DNA from: an uncultured Sphingomonas sp.
Lineage (GTDB): Bacteria > Pseudomonadota > Alphaproteobacteria > Sphingomonadales > Sphingomonadaceae
Direction: 5' to 3'
Length of the DNA: 63,007 nucleotides
Assembly (NCBI GenBank): GCA_913776255.1
Contig: CAJYLV010000043.1
Coordinates: forward strand, 1-63,007
Below the pieces are notes generated by a model. That model had not been told where the DNA came from. It saw only the letters and a list, made by a program, of their open reading frames with translations, and did no database searches. Of this stretch, positions 52,472 to 61,713 are shown piece after piece. Within the stretch, counting starts at the first letter, position 1, and every line of letters starts with the position of its first letter. A program made the position numbers and the translations under genes.

Positions 52472-52639
52472 CTAATCGTGGCAGGCCCGCGGCGGGCTCT
52501 GCCACGGCGCGGCGAATTGGCGGTGCTGGAGCCGCGCCATGCCCGCCAACGTGCGCTGGACGAAGCGGTGGATGCTGCGGGAGAGCTGCCGGTGATGGGC
52601 GACGTAGACCTGGCTTTCGAACTCGGCGTTCATGTCCAT
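52472..52639 (-). CDS. Small basic/His-rich protein, about 55 residues
   Basis: Short ORF reading MDMNAEFESQVYVAHHRQLS and so on to PPRACHD, rich in His, Arg and Gln. AAGGAGC precedes two in-frame ATG codons (52,639 and 52,633); spacing favours the second, giving 53 residues. It is divergent from the LysR gene, which makes it a candidate target of that regulator. Family not recognised. Confidence 0.5.
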   Translation of the reverse strand: MDMNAEFESQVYVAHHRQLSRSIHRFVQRTLAGMARLQHRQFAAPWQSPPRACHD

Positions 52640-52735
52640 GCTCCTTCGCTAGACCATGTAGATGATGCGCCGCAGCAGCGATCGGCGCCAACAAAGCGAT
52701 GGACGGCGGTGATAAGCGCCCCTTATCGTCCGGAC

Positions 52736-53623
52736 ATGCGCCACCTGCCGCCGCTCGCCGCCGTCCGTGTGTTCGAGGCGGCCGCGCGACACGAGAATTT
52801 CACCACCGCCGCGGCCGAGCTGGGGATGACGCAGGCGGCGGTCAGTTATCAGATTCGCCTGCTCGAAGAACGGCTTGGCGTGCCGCTGTTCCGTCGTGAG
52901 CGCCGGCGCGTGGTGCTCACCGATGCGGGGCGGCGCGCCGCGTCGCAACTCTCCGCCGCTTTCGACTCGATCGACGCCGCCTTCGCCAGCGTCCGTGCCG
53001 AGGACGAGGCGGTGCTGACCGTTTCCACCACCAACACCTTCGCCAATCTGTGGCTGGCGTGGCGACTCGGCGGCTTCCAGCTCGCGCATCCCGATACGGC
53101 GGTGCGGATGCAGACCGACAACCGGCTGATCGACTTCGCCGCCGATGAGGTCGATGTCGCGATCCGTTCCGGGAAGGGCGAATGGCCGGGGCTCGCCGCG
53201 CACCGGCTGATGGCGCTCGACTTCACCCCGATGTGCTCGCCCGGCTTTCTGCACGATCATGGCGGGCGGCTCGACCCCGCCGACCTGCTGCGGCTGCCGC
53301 TCATCAGCGGGCACGATCCGTGGTGGGCGACCTGGCTGCGCGATGCCGGGCTCGACGTGATCGCGGCGCGGCACACCGGCATCCGGCTCGATTCGCAGGC
53401 GCATGAGGGGCGCGCCGCGATCGCGGGACAGGGGGTGGCGATGCTCACGCCGTTGTTCTGGCAGAACGATCTCGCCGCCGGACGGCTCGTGCAGCCGTTC
53501 GCGCATGTCGGGAGCGACGGCGACGCCTATTGGCTAGTCTATCCCGAGGCGCGGGCGAGAGTGGTCAAGATCAAACGGTTCCGCGAATGGCTGGTCGCCA
53601 CGCTCGGCGATTCACCGGGCTGA
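52736..53623 (+). CDS. LysR family regulator, GcvA type
   Basis: 295-residue regulator. N-terminal winged helix (PLAAVRVFEAAARHENFTTA, AAELGMTQAAVSYQIRLLEE, LGVPLFRR), then a periplasmic-binding-like effector domain. The phrase TQAAVSYQI and the overall pattern match the GcvA subgroup, many members of which control neighbouring beta-lactamase, amino-acid or small envelope genes. The divergent small ORF at 52,472 is the nearest possible target. Confidence 0.92.
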   Translation: MRHLPPLAAVRVFEAAARHENFTTAAAELGMTQAAVSYQIRLLEERLGVPLFRRERRRVVLTDAGRRAASQLSAAFDSIDAAFASVRAEDEAVLTVSTTNTFANLWLAWRLGGFQLAHPDTAVRMQTDNRLIDFAADEVDVAIRSGKGEWPGLAAHRLMALDFTPMCSPGFLHDHGGRLDPADLLRLPLISGHDPWWATWLRDAGLDVIAARHTGIRLDSQAHEGRAAIAGQGVAMLTPLFWQNDLAAGRLVQPFAHVGSDGDAYWLVYPEARARVVKIKRFREWLVATLGDSPG

Positions 53624-53675
53624 CGCGCGGAACGGTTGTGGAACGTCGTCGCACGCTGCTACCACCCGCGCCGAC

Positions 53676-55925
53676 ATGGCCACCGACATCTCCGACAATC
53701 CCCCGATCGGCATCCTCGACGCCCCGTTCGACAGTGCGCTGAGCGAGCGGTATCTCGTCTACGCGCTGTCGACGATCACCGCGCGGTCGCTGCCCGACGT
53801 GCGCGACGGGCTGAAGCCGGTGCACCGGCGGCTGCTCTGGGCGATGCGGTTGCTCAAGCTCGATCCCGCGTCGGGCTACAAGAAATGCGCGCGGGTCGTC
53901 GGCGACGTGATCGGCAAATACCATCCGCACGGCGACCAGTCGGTTTATGACGCGATGGTGCGGCTCGCGCAGGATTTCGCGCTCCGCTATCCGCTGGTCG
54001 ACGGGCAGGGCAATTTCGGCAACATCGACGGCGATAACGCCGCCGCCTATCGCTATACCGAGGCGAGGCTGACGCAGGTCGCGATCGACCTGATGGACGG
54101 GCTGGACGAGGATGCGACCGAGTTCCGCCCGACCTATAACGGCGAGGAGCAGGAGCCGGAGCTGTTCCCCGGCGCCTTCCCCAATCTGCTCGCCAACGGC
54201 GCGAGCGGGATCGCGGTCGGGATGGCGACCAGCGTCCCGCCGCACAATGCCGCCGAGCTGATGGACGCCGCGATCCTGCTGGTCGACCGGCCCGACGCCG
54301 ACGATGCCGCGATCCTGGAGCATGTGAAGGGCCCCGACTTCCCGACCGGCGGGTTGCTGGTCGATGCGCCCGCGATCATCGCCGAGGCCTATGCGACCGG
54401 ACGCGGCGCGTTCCGGGTGCGCGCGCGGATCGAGAAGATTGCCGAAAAGGGCGGCGGCTGGCATCTGGTGGTGTCGGAAATCCCGTACGGCGTCGCCAAG
54501 GGTAAATTGATCGAGCAGCTCGCGGCGCTGATCGAGGACAAGAAGCTGCCGATCCTTGCCGACGTGCGCGACGAATCGGACGAGCAGGTGCGGATCGTGC
54601 TCGAGCCGCGCAGCCGGACGGTCGATGCGCAGGTGCTGATGGACGGGCTGTTCCGGCTGTCCGATCTGGAAACGCGCGTCCCGCTCAACCTCAACGTGCT
54701 CGACAAGGAGCGCACGCCGCGCGTGATGTCGCTGCGCGCCGCGCTGGCGGCGTGGGTCGAGCATCAGTTTGTGGTGCTGCAACGCCGCACCGAGCATCGG
54801 CTGGGCAAGATCGCCGACCGGCTGGAGCTGGTCGGCGGCTATATCGTCGCCTTCCTCAATCTCGACCGCGTGATCGAGATCATCCGCACCGAGGACGAGC
54901 CCAAGGCGGTGATGATCGCCGAGTTCGCGCTGACCGACCGTCAGGCCGAGGCGATCCTCAACATGCGGCTGCGGTCCTTGCGGCGGCTGGAGGAAATGGA
55001 GCTGAAGCGCGAGCAGGCGGCGCTGGAGAAGGAGCAGGCGACGTTGACCGCCTTGCTCGGCTCCGAGGCGAAGCAGCGGACGCGGCTGAAGGCCGATTTC
55101 CGAAAGGTGCGCGATCGTTACGGGCCGGAGACCGCGCTCGGCAAGCGGCGGACCGAGCTGCGCGAACAGGCGGTGGCGCGCGACATCCCGCTGGAGGCGA
55201 TGATCGAGCGCGAGCCGATCAGCGTAATCCTGTCGGCGCGCGGCTGGATCCGCGCGATGAAGGGGCATGTCGATCTGTCCGCGCCCGAGACGCTGAAGTT
55301 CAAGGAGGGCGACGGCCCGGCCTTCGCGTTCCACGCATATACCACCGACAAGCTGCTGCTGGCGGCAGGCAACGGGCGGTTCTTCACGCTGGCGGCGGAC
55401 AAATTGCCGGGCGGCCGCGGGTTCGGCGAGCCGGTGCGCGCGTCGATCGACCTCGACGGCAGCGTGCCGATCGTCGCCTTCCTGAGCGCGGCGCGCGCGG
55501 CGCGGCTGCTGGTCGCGGCGAGCGACGGGCGCGGCTTCATCGTGCCGGTCGCCGAGGTGATCGCGGAGACGCGCAAGGGCAAGACCGTGGTGACGCCGCG
55601 CCCCAGCGCGACGCTGGCGGTGGTGCATCCGGTCGCACCCGCCGACGATTTCGTCGCGGTGATCGGCGACAATCGCAAACTGGCGCTGTTCCCGATCGCC
55701 GACCTGCCCGAGATGACGCGCGGGCAGGGGGTGCAATTGCAACGCTATCGCGATGGCGGGCTGGCCGATGCCCGTACCCTGGTGTTCGCCGACGGGCTCA
55801 GCTGGGCGATGGGCGGGGGCAGCGGGCGGACGCGCACCGAAGCGGACCTGTCGCAGTGGCGCACCGCGCGCGGCGCGGCGGGGCGGATGCCGCCCAACGG
55901 CTTCCCGCGCGACAATCGTTTCTGA
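53676..55925 (+). CDS. parC: DNA topoisomerase IV subunit A
   Basis: Cleaves and rejoins DNA to unlink daughter chromosomes, with ParE. The 749-residue protein has the winged-helix core: KPVHRRLLWAMR, GKYHPHGDQSVYDAMVR, catalytic Tyr127 in AAYRYTEARL, the QGNFGNIDGDNAAAY block, and a C-terminal beta-pinwheel with degenerate repeats. ParC rather than GyrA is indicated by length and by the lack of a GyrA-box. In the quinolone-contact region the positions equal to E. coli Ser80 and Glu84 are Gln88 and Asp92. Confidence 0.95.
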   Translation: MATDISDNPPIGILDAPFDSALSERYLVYALSTITARSLPDVRDGLKPVHRRLLWAMRLLKLDPASGYKKCARVVGDVIGKYHPHGDQSVYDAMVRLAQDFALRYPLVDGQGNFGNIDGDNAAAYRYTEARLTQVAIDLMDGLDEDATEFRPTYNGEEQEPELFPGAFPNLLANGASGIAVGMATSVPPHNAAELMDAAILLVDRPDADDAAILEHVKGPDFPTGGLLVDAPAIIAEAYATGRGAFRVRARIEKIAEKGGGWHLVVSEIPYGVAKGKLIEQLAALIEDKKLPILADVRDESDEQVRIVLEPRSRTVDAQVLMDGLFRLSDLETRVPLNLNVLDKERTPRVMSLRAALAAWVEHQFVVLQRRTEHRLGKIADRLELVGGYIVAFLNLDRVIEIIRTEDEPKAVMIAEFALTDRQAEAILNMRLRSLRRLEEMELKREQAALEKEQATLTALLGSEAKQRTRLKADFRKVRDRYGPETALGKRRTELREQAVARDIPLEAMIEREPISVILSARGWIRAMKGHVDLSAPETLKFKEGDGPAFAFHAYTTDKLLLAAGNGRFFTLAADKLPGGRGFGEPVRASIDLDGSVPIVAFLSAARAARLLVAASDGRGFIVPVAEVIAETRKGKTVVTPRPSATLAVVHPVAPADDFVAVIGDNRKLALFPIADLPEMTRGQGVQLQRYRDGGLADARTLVFADGLSWAMGGGSGRTRTEADLSQWRTARGAAGRMPPNGFPRDNRF

Positions 55926-56054
55926 TCCTGCCGGCGCGTTAACCATCCGATCACCACCCCCGCCTAAGGTCGTGCCGGCAGCGTATCGACAGGGGCAGGT
56001 GAATTTGCGGACTTTAAAGCGGGCCTTAACCCTTCGCCGCTAGTCAGGGCGGTG

Positions 56055-57740
56055 ATGGCAACGCGTGCGACATGGCTGACCCGGCAAACGGCGACTCCGC
56101 TCGAGTCGTCCGTGGCGTCCGAGTCGCCCGGGCTGACCGCGCATCAGGGGTCGCTCGAGCTGGTACCGATCCCGCTCGCGCTGGTGTCGCTCAAGGGTGG
56201 ACGCGCACAGTTCGAGGTTCATAACCGTGCCTTCACCCGCGCCCGGCTGCTCGACGAACCGCATCTGACGCCAATCGTCGAGGCGTTCCTCGCTTCCGAT
56301 GCGCAGAGCGAGGAGCGCGACTGGCAGACCGGCGCCGCGGTCGAACGACGCCACTATCGCCTGACACTGTCCCGACTGCCGCAGCGCACCGACGACGCCT
56401 GTATCGCGTCCTTCGTCGACCAGACCGCGGAGGTCCGCACCGAAGAGACGCTGCGTCGTGAGATGGCGACCGACAGCCTGACCGGCCTGCCCAATCGCGG
56501 CGGCTTCACCGACGCGCTGGAGGCGAGCATCGCGCAGGGCGTCGCCTGCTGGGCGGTGCTGATGATCGACCTCGACCGGTTCAGCCGCTTCAACGCGTGT
56601 CTCGGATCGCTGACCGGGGACGAGCTGCTCATCACCGTCGCGCGCCGTATCAAGGGCGCGCTGCGGCACCGCGACACGCTGGCGCGCACCGGCGGCGACG
56701 AGTTCGGCGTGCTGCTGACGATCGACGCCGGGCGCGAGGAAGCGGAACAGGTCGCGCGGCGCATCCGCGACGCGCTCGCGACGCCGTTCCGGCTGAGCGA
56801 ATATGAACTGCGCATCTCCTGTGCGATCGGCATCGCGTTCGGCGATGCCGGAGTCGCCGATGCTGAGGACGTGATCCGCCACGCACAAGTGGCGATGAAG
56901 AAGTCGAAATCGACCAAGAACGCCGAAGCCTATCAGACCCGCGCGCTCGATTCGGCCCGCGCCGAATTCGCGATGGAAACCGCGCTGCGCCGCGCGATCG
57001 AGAGCGAACAGCTCAACCTCGTCTACCAGCCGATATGCGAACTGGGCACCGGGCGGGTCAGCGGGTTCGAGGCGCTGGCGCGCTGGACCGACGAACAGGG
57101 CGTCCGCCACGAACCCGGGCAGTTCATCCCGGTCGCCGAGGAATCGGGGCTGATCGTGCCGCTCGGGCGCTGGGCGCTCGACCGCGCGCTGCGCACGCTG
57201 GCGGCGTGGGATCGCCAGGCAGGGGGCGATTGCGGGGCGACCGTGGCGGTCAACCTCTCGCCGATCCAGTTGCAGCGCGACTCGATTGCGGGGGTCGTGC
57301 GCCGCGCGCTCAACGACAGCGGGCTGGCCGGGGCGCGACTGAAGCTGGAGATCACCGAAAGCGCGCTGATCAACGATCCCGACCGGATCGCGCGCGTGCT
57401 GACCGGGCTGAAGGAAACCGGCGTCTCGATCGCGATGGACGATTTCGGGACCGGCTTCTCGAACCTCGCCTCGTTGCAGAAGCTGCCGATCGACGTGCTC
57501 AAGATCGACCGCAGCTTCGTCACCGGCCTGCTGACCGACCGCGACAAGGTGGCGATCGTTCGCGCGATCCTCGGCCTGTCGCAGGCGCTGGGGATGGATA
57601 CCGTCGCCGAGGGGATCGAGGCGATCGACGTCGGGCAGACGCTGGCCGCGCTCGGCTGCACCTTCGGGCAGGGCTATGCCTATGCGCGGCCGCTGGAGCC
57701 CGATGCCGCTTATGCGTTCCTGCGCGAGCGCAACGCCTGA
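56055..57740 (+). CDS. GGDEF-EAL cyclic-di-GMP protein with PAS-like N-terminus
   Basis: 561-residue cytoplasmic signalling protein. Residues about 35-130 look like a PAS-type sensor, joined by VRTEETLRREMATDSLTGLPNR to a GGDEF domain with intact GGDEF (near 213) and an RxxD inhibitory site five residues before it (RHRD). The EAL domain keeps EAL (near 338), NLSPIQ, EITES, DDFGTG, KIDRSF and AEGIE. Both synthesis and hydrolysis of c-di-GMP are therefore possible. Start is ATG 56,055 or GTG 56,052. The sensor ligand is unknown. Confidence 0.93.
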   Translation: MATRATWLTRQTATPLESSVASESPGLTAHQGSLELVPIPLALVSLKGGRAQFEVHNRAFTRARLLDEPHLTPIVEAFLASDAQSEERDWQTGAAVERRHYRLTLSRLPQRTDDACIASFVDQTAEVRTEETLRREMATDSLTGLPNRGGFTDALEASIAQGVACWAVLMIDLDRFSRFNACLGSLTGDELLITVARRIKGALRHRDTLARTGGDEFGVLLTIDAGREEAEQVARRIRDALATPFRLSEYELRISCAIGIAFGDAGVADAEDVIRHAQVAMKKSKSTKNAEAYQTRALDSARAEFAMETALRRAIESEQLNLVYQPICELGTGRVSGFEALARWTDEQGVRHEPGQFIPVAEESGLIVPLGRWALDRALRTLAAWDRQAGGDCGATVAVNLSPIQLQRDSIAGVVRRALNDSGLAGARLKLEITESALINDPDRIARVLTGLKETGVSIAMDDFGTGFSNLASLQKLPIDVLKIDRSFVTGLLTDRDKVAIVRAILGLSQALGMDTVAEGIEAIDVGQTLAALGCTFGQGYAYARPLEPDAAYAFLRERNA

Positions 57741-58897
57741 GCCACTTCCTCGTCGGCGATCGCCGCCACCCGATCCGCGGGCGGAAAGCCCTCCGCGATC
57801 CAGCGAGCCTCGACCGCGCGTAACGTCCGCGCGACGTCCGGCCCCTTCGCCAGCCCGCGCGCGACCAGCGCTCCGCCGCCGATCGGCAGCGCGGGGCGAT
57901 CCCAGCCGACGAGCTCCTGCGGGTCCTCGCCCGCGAGCAACAGCCGATCGACCGCGCTTTCGATGCCGACACGGTAGCCGAGCGCGCGCACGCCCTCCGT
58001 GCCGGGGCCGGCGCTGGCCTGCACGAGCCGCTTCCGGTCGTTGTTCGACAGCTTGAGCCGCGCGCCCACGCCCTCGGCGGCGGCGGGTGCGACCAGCGCA
58101 GCGAGTCGCCGGATCGCATCGGGCGCGATGCCAGCGACCGACTCGCGATCCGCCAGCGCGGCGAGCCGCGCGACGCCGGCTGCGTCGATCTCGGGCAGGA
58201 CCGGGCGGAAGATGCCCTGCGCCTCCATCAACGTCACCACCGGCACCGCGCCGGGCGCGACGAGCAGTTTGAGAAGCTCGGCGGCGATCCGCTCGCGGCT
58301 GAGCGCCATCAGGTCGTTGGCGCGCGCGACGCATGCCGCCAGCCCGTCCGCGTCGATCGCGTCGCCGAAGCGGGCGTGGAAGCGGAAGAAGCGCAGGATG
58401 CGCAGATGGTCCTCGGCGATGCGGCGATACGGATCGCCGATGAAGCGCACCCGCCGCGCCGCCAGATCGTCGAGCCCGCCGAACCAGTCGAAGATCGCGC
58501 CGGTCAGCGGATCGGCGTAGAGCGCGTTCATCGTGAAGTCGCGGCGTGCGGCGTCCTCGCGCCAATCGTCGGAGAAGGCGACCACGGCATGGCGCCCGTC
58601 GGTGGCGACATCGCGGCGCAGCGTGGTGACCTCGACCACGGTGCCGTCGCTGACCGCGGTGACGGTGCCGTGCGCGATCCCGGTCGGCACCGCCTTGATC
58701 CCGGCGGCCTCGAGCCGGCGCACCACCTCGTCGGGGGCGAAGCGCGTCGCGAGATCGATGTCGGCGACCGGCAAGCCGAGCAGCGAATCGCGCACCGCGC
58801 CACCGACCCAGCGCGCCATGCCGGCCGCGCCGTCCAGCGCGTCGATGAGCCGGTCGAGCGCCGGACGCCCGCGCCAGTCGGCGGCGGGCAGCGTCAT
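57710..58897 (-). CDS. cca: CCA tRNA nucleotidyltransferase / polyA polymerase family
   Basis: Adds or repairs the 3' CCA of tRNAs, 395 residues. Class II nucleotidyltransferase head: RWVGGAVRDSLLGLPVADID with the catalytic DxD, then ARRDFTMNALYADPLTG, LDDLAARRVRFIGDP and EDHLRILRFFRFHARFG. The C-terminal RNA-binding part is less conserved. The 5' end overlaps the NUDIX gene by 4 bases (an ATG at 58,906 would add three residues). Its 3' end overlaps the c-di-GMP gene by 31 bases, tail to tail. Confidence 0.94.
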   Translation of the reverse strand: MTLPAADWRGRPALDRLIDALDGAAGMARWVGGAVRDSLLGLPVADIDLATRFAPDEVVRRLEAAGIKAVPTGIAHGTVTAVSDGTVVEVTTLRRDVATDGRHAVVAFSDDWREDAARRDFTMNALYADPLTGAIFDWFGGLDDLAARRVRFIGDPYRRIAEDHLRILRFFRFHARFGDAIDADGLAACVARANDLMALSRERIAAELLKLLVAPGAVPVVTLMEAQGIFRPVLPEIDAAGVARLAALADRESVAGIAPDAIRRLAALVAPAAAEGVGARLKLSNNDRKRLVQASAGPGTEGVRALGYRVGIESAVDRLLLAGEDPQELVGWDRPALPIGGGALVARGLAKGPDVARTLRAVEARWIAEGFPPADRVAAIADEEVAQALRSRRNA

Positions 58898-59478
58898 GCC
58901 GGCCATTGCAGCCGCCGCGACAGGTTGACGATCATGCCTGCGGTCGCGCCCCAGATCCGCCGTTCGTTCCACATCATCTCCACATAGCGGCGCTCACGCC
59001 CCTGATAGATCGCGGTCGCCGCGCGCTGGTTGGCGGCGTCGAGCAGGAAGGCGAGCGGCACCTCGAACACCGCCGCGACCTCCGCCTCGCTCGCCACCAG
59101 CGGCAGGTCGGGCGGCACCACCCCGACGACCGGGGTGATCGCGAAGCCGGTGCCGGTGCGATAGCGATCGGAGGTGCCGATCACGTCGACCGCGCTTCGC
59201 GGCAGCGCGATCTCTTCCTCGGCCTCGCGCAGCGCGGCGGTGACCACGTCCTCACCCGCATCGACGCGGCCGCCGGGAAAGGCGACCTGCCCGGCGTGGC
59301 GACGCAGCGTCTCGGTACGCTGGGTGAGCAGCACGCCGGGGGCAGGGCGGTCGGTGATCGCGACCAGCACCGCGGCGGGGGCCAGCACGGCATCGGCAGC
59401 GTGGTCGTGATCGTCCCCCGCCAGCGCAGGGGCGGCGCCGGTGGTCAGCGCGGCCGCGAGCCGCTCGGCCAGCGTCAC
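58894..59478 (-). CDS. NUDIX hydrolase, CoA pyrophosphatase-like
   Basis: About 194 residues. The Nudix box GGRVDAGEDVVTAALREAEE followed by EI is intact (near 69-90) and the preceding LLTQRTETLRRHAGQVAFPG is the coenzyme A pyrophosphatase (NudL) pattern. It hydrolyses CoA-type or related pyrophosphates. GTG 59,478 overlaps the stop of the DUF1285 gene; ATG 59,511 is an alternative with a 37-base overlap. It is followed by the CCA-adding enzyme gene. Confidence 0.9.
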   Translation of the reverse strand: MTLAERLAAALTTGAAPALAGDDHDHAADAVLAPAAVLVAITDRPAPGVLLTQRTETLRRHAGQVAFPGGRVDAGEDVVTAALREAEEEIALPRSAVDVIGTSDRYRTGTGFAITPVVGVVPPDLPLVASEAEVAAVFEVPLAFLLDAANQRAATAIYQGRERRYVEMMWNERRIWGATAGMIVNLSRRLQWPA

Positions 59479-60035
59479 GGTTGCATCGGGAAGAACGTGC
59501 CGGCGCTCCACACCCCGGGCGTCGCGTCGTCGCCCGCCAGCGCGCGCTCGGCGAGCTCATAATAGACCGGGCGTGCGATCAGCGCCTCCAGCCCGCCGCG
59601 GACGTGCACATAGGGGTGCGGCCCGTCGGCGCGCTCTGCGAAGCGAAGCGGGTGCGCGGCGGAGGCGGTCACCAGCTCGCCGGTGTTGAGCCGGAACACG
59701 AGAGTCGCGTCGCGGCCCTCGCCCTCGGCCTTCATCTCCAGCGCGACGAACGGCGCATCCTCGACCGCGATGTCGAGCTTCTCGACCGGTGTCACCAGCA
59801 CATAGCCGCCATCGGGTTCGCGGCGCAGGATGCGGCTGAACGCGCGCACCATCGCCGGGCGCGTAATCGGCGCGCCCTGATGAAACCACGTGCCGTCGCG
59901 CGCGATTCGCATCTCGCTGTCACCGCAATGCGCCGGCTGCCAGCGCTCGACCGGGGGCAGCCGGTCGCTGTCGGCGAGTCGCGCGATGTCGGCGACGGTC
60001 AGCGTGTCGAAGTCGGGGAGCGGCGCCATCGGCAT
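59475..60035 (-). CDS. DUF1285 domain protein
   Basis: 186-residue cytoplasmic protein of unknown function. Blocks such as RIARDGTWFHQGAPITRP, VRAFSRILRREPDGGYVLVT, PVEKLDIAVEDAPFVALEM and HPYVHVRGGLEALIARPVYY are the DUF1285 pattern. ATG 60,035 is chosen because AGGTG precedes it; GTG 60,044 is possible. First gene of the DUF1285-NUDIX-cca run, a common order in this bacterial group. Confidence 0.87.
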   Translation of the reverse strand: MPMAPLPDFDTLTVADIARLADSDRLPPVERWQPAHCGDSEMRIARDGTWFHQGAPITRPAMVRAFSRILRREPDGGYVLVTPVEKLDIAVEDAPFVALEMKAEGEGRDATLVFRLNTGELVTASAAHPLRFAERADGPHPYVHVRGGLEALIARPVYYELAERALAGDDATPGVWSAGTFFPMQP

Positions 60036-60072
60036 CGCGCTCACCTAGGATGCGGGCGGTGTGGGGTAAAGG

Positions 60073-60582
60073 TCAGGCCGCCGCGCTGGCGTGGCGGCGC
60101 GGCCCGAGCACCCCCGCCTGCGCCGGGACGTCCGTGCCGCGCGCGAGCAGCCGATGGCGCTCGACGGGGCCGGGCAGCCGCCACAATGCGGTCGCGGTGG
60201 CGTCGAAGCCGAAGAAGCGGCCGTAATATTCCGGATCGCCGATCAACGTCAGCGGCGGGCCACCCTCCGCCGCGGCGAGCGCCGCCGCCATCAAGCGCCG
60301 CCCGAGTCCCTCGTGCTGGCGCTCGGGGACGATCGCGACCGGGCCGACCAGCACCAGCGGCCAGACCATTCCGTCGTCGCCCTCGAGCTGGACCGGCCAG
60401 CACTGGATCGAGCCGATCAGCGTTTCGCCCTCGACCAGCGCGAAGCTCAGTCCGGCGAGCGGCCGGGTGCCGGAGCGCAGGCGATAAGCGGTGCGTGCGT
60501 GACGGTCGCGGCCGAAGGCGCGGTCGAGCAACTGCTCGACGGCGTCGTCGGCGACCGTGTCGATCGGCACCATCTGGATCAC
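60073..60582 (-). CDS. GNAT family N-acetyltransferase
   Basis: 169 residues. The acetyl-CoA loop is in VAIVPERQHEGLGRRLMAAA (motif A), preceded by the PLVLVGPV strand and followed by LIGDPEYYGRFFGF, as in the YhbS-like subgroup. Substrate unknown. GTG 60,582 is preferred since AGGAGGAA lies 8 bases before it. Confidence 0.87.
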   Translation of the reverse strand: MIQMVPIDTVADDAVEQLLDRAFGRDRHARTAYRLRSGTRPLAGLSFALVEGETLIGSIQCWPVQLEGDDGMVWPLVLVGPVAIVPERQHEGLGRRLMAAALAAAEGGPPLTLIGDPEYYGRFFGFDATATALWRLPGPVERHRLLARGTDVPAQAGVLGPRRHASAAA

Positions 60583-60703
60583 GCGCGCGCTTCCTCCTGC
60601 CCGCGATCGAGGTGGACGCCCGGGCGCGCGCGCTTTAGGGCGAGCCCCGCCGCTCGGCAACGGACACGTGACGGCGGCAGTGCATGGCAACCGGAACGAC
60701 CCA

Positions 60704-61336
60704 ATGAAGCTCTACGACGCCGAGCGCGCGCCCAGCCCGCGGCGCGTGCGGATCTATCTGGCGGAAAAGGCGATCTCCGTCGAGCGCGTGCCGATCGACC
60801 TCAAGGCCGGCGCGCATCTGCAGCCCGATTACCTTGCGATCAATCCGCGCGGTACCGTGCCCGCCTTGCAGCTCGACGATGGCGAGGTGATCGGCGACTC
60901 GACGGCGATCTGCCGATTCTTCGAGGCGCTGCATCCCGATCCGCCGCTGTTCGGCGCGCGTCCGGTCGAGATCGCGCGGGTCACCGCCTGGACGCGCCGC
61001 GTCGAGGCGGAGGGTTATGCCGCCTGCGTCTATGCGCTGCGCAACGTCGCCAGGCGATTCGCCGACCGTGCCGAGCCCGGCGACTGGCCGGCGCTGCCGC
61101 AGATCCCGGCGCTCGCAGCGCGCGGCACGCTGATGTGGGAATCCTTCGCGATCATGCTCGACGCGCACCTGGCCGGCAGTGAATGGATCGCGGGTGACCG
61201 CTACAGCTATGCCGACATCACCGCGCTGGTCACCGTCGACTTTGCCGAGGCGGCAAAGCTGAAGCTGCCTGGCGGCCTGTCCAACCTGCGCCGCTGGCAC
61301 GATGCGGTCGGCGCGCGCCCGAGTGCCACCGCATGA
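60704..61336 (+). CDS. Glutathione S-transferase family protein
   Basis: 210-residue soluble protein. The thioredoxin-like N-domain reads MKLYDAERAPSPRRVRIYLA, with a Ser-Pro instead of Cys at the active-site turn, and has the NPRGTVPALQLDDGEVIGDS glutathione-binding part with cis-Pro and Asp-Ser. The helical C-domain includes AGDRYSYADITALVTVDFAE. A conjugating or peroxidase role is likely; substrate unknown. Its stop overlaps folB. Confidence 0.92.
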   Translation: MKLYDAERAPSPRRVRIYLAEKAISVERVPIDLKAGAHLQPDYLAINPRGTVPALQLDDGEVIGDSTAICRFFEALHPDPPLFGARPVEIARVTAWTRRVEAEGYAACVYALRNVARRFADRAEPGDWPALPQIPALAARGTLMWESFAIMLDAHLAGSEWIAGDRYSYADITALVTVDFAEAAKLKLPGGLSNLRRWHDAVGARPSATA

Positions 61337-61713
61337 CCTATGTCCCCGATACGCTCGAACTCGAGGTCCACGATCTCGAAGTGCAGGTGCTGACCGGCAT
61401 CTATTCCGAAGAGACGCATCTGCCGCAGCCGCTGCGCATTTCGCTGACGGTGCTGCTCGACGCGCCGGCGCGGTATGCGCCGGACACGCCGTTGTCGGCG
61501 TCGAAGAACTATCTCGACCTCAAGCATGCCGCGACCGACGCGCTGTCGACCGCCGGCCATTTCACGCTGATCGAGGCGGTGGCGGATCACATCGCCGACA
61601 CGCTGTTCCTGCAGGACCAGCGCGTCCGGCGCGTGAAGGTCAAGATCGTCAAGCTCGCCATCGCCGAGGCCGGCGAGGCGATCGGCATCACATTGGTGCG
61701 GCACCGGCGCTGA
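61333..61713 (+). CDS. folB: Dihydroneopterin aldolase
   Basis: 126-residue enzyme of folate synthesis (or an epimerase of the same family). The core GIYSEETHLPQPLRISLTV has the conserved Glu of the active site; KNYLDLKHAATDAL and FTLIEAVADHIADTLF follow, and VKIVKLAIAEAG gives the catalytic Lys region. ATG 61,333 overlaps the GST stop. The 3' end overlaps the next, reverse gene by 26 bases. Confidence 0.92.
   Translation: MTYVPDTLELEVHDLEVQVLTGIYSEETHLPQPLRISLTVLLDAPARYAPDTPLSASKNYLDLKHAATDALSTAGHFTLIEAVADHIADTLFLQDQRVRRVKVKIVKLAIAEAGEAIGITLVRHRR

Noticed and set aside
53571..55946. 791-codon reverse frame opposite parC
   Set aside because: The complement of parC codons in high-GC DNA; low-complexity composition, no recognisable domain.
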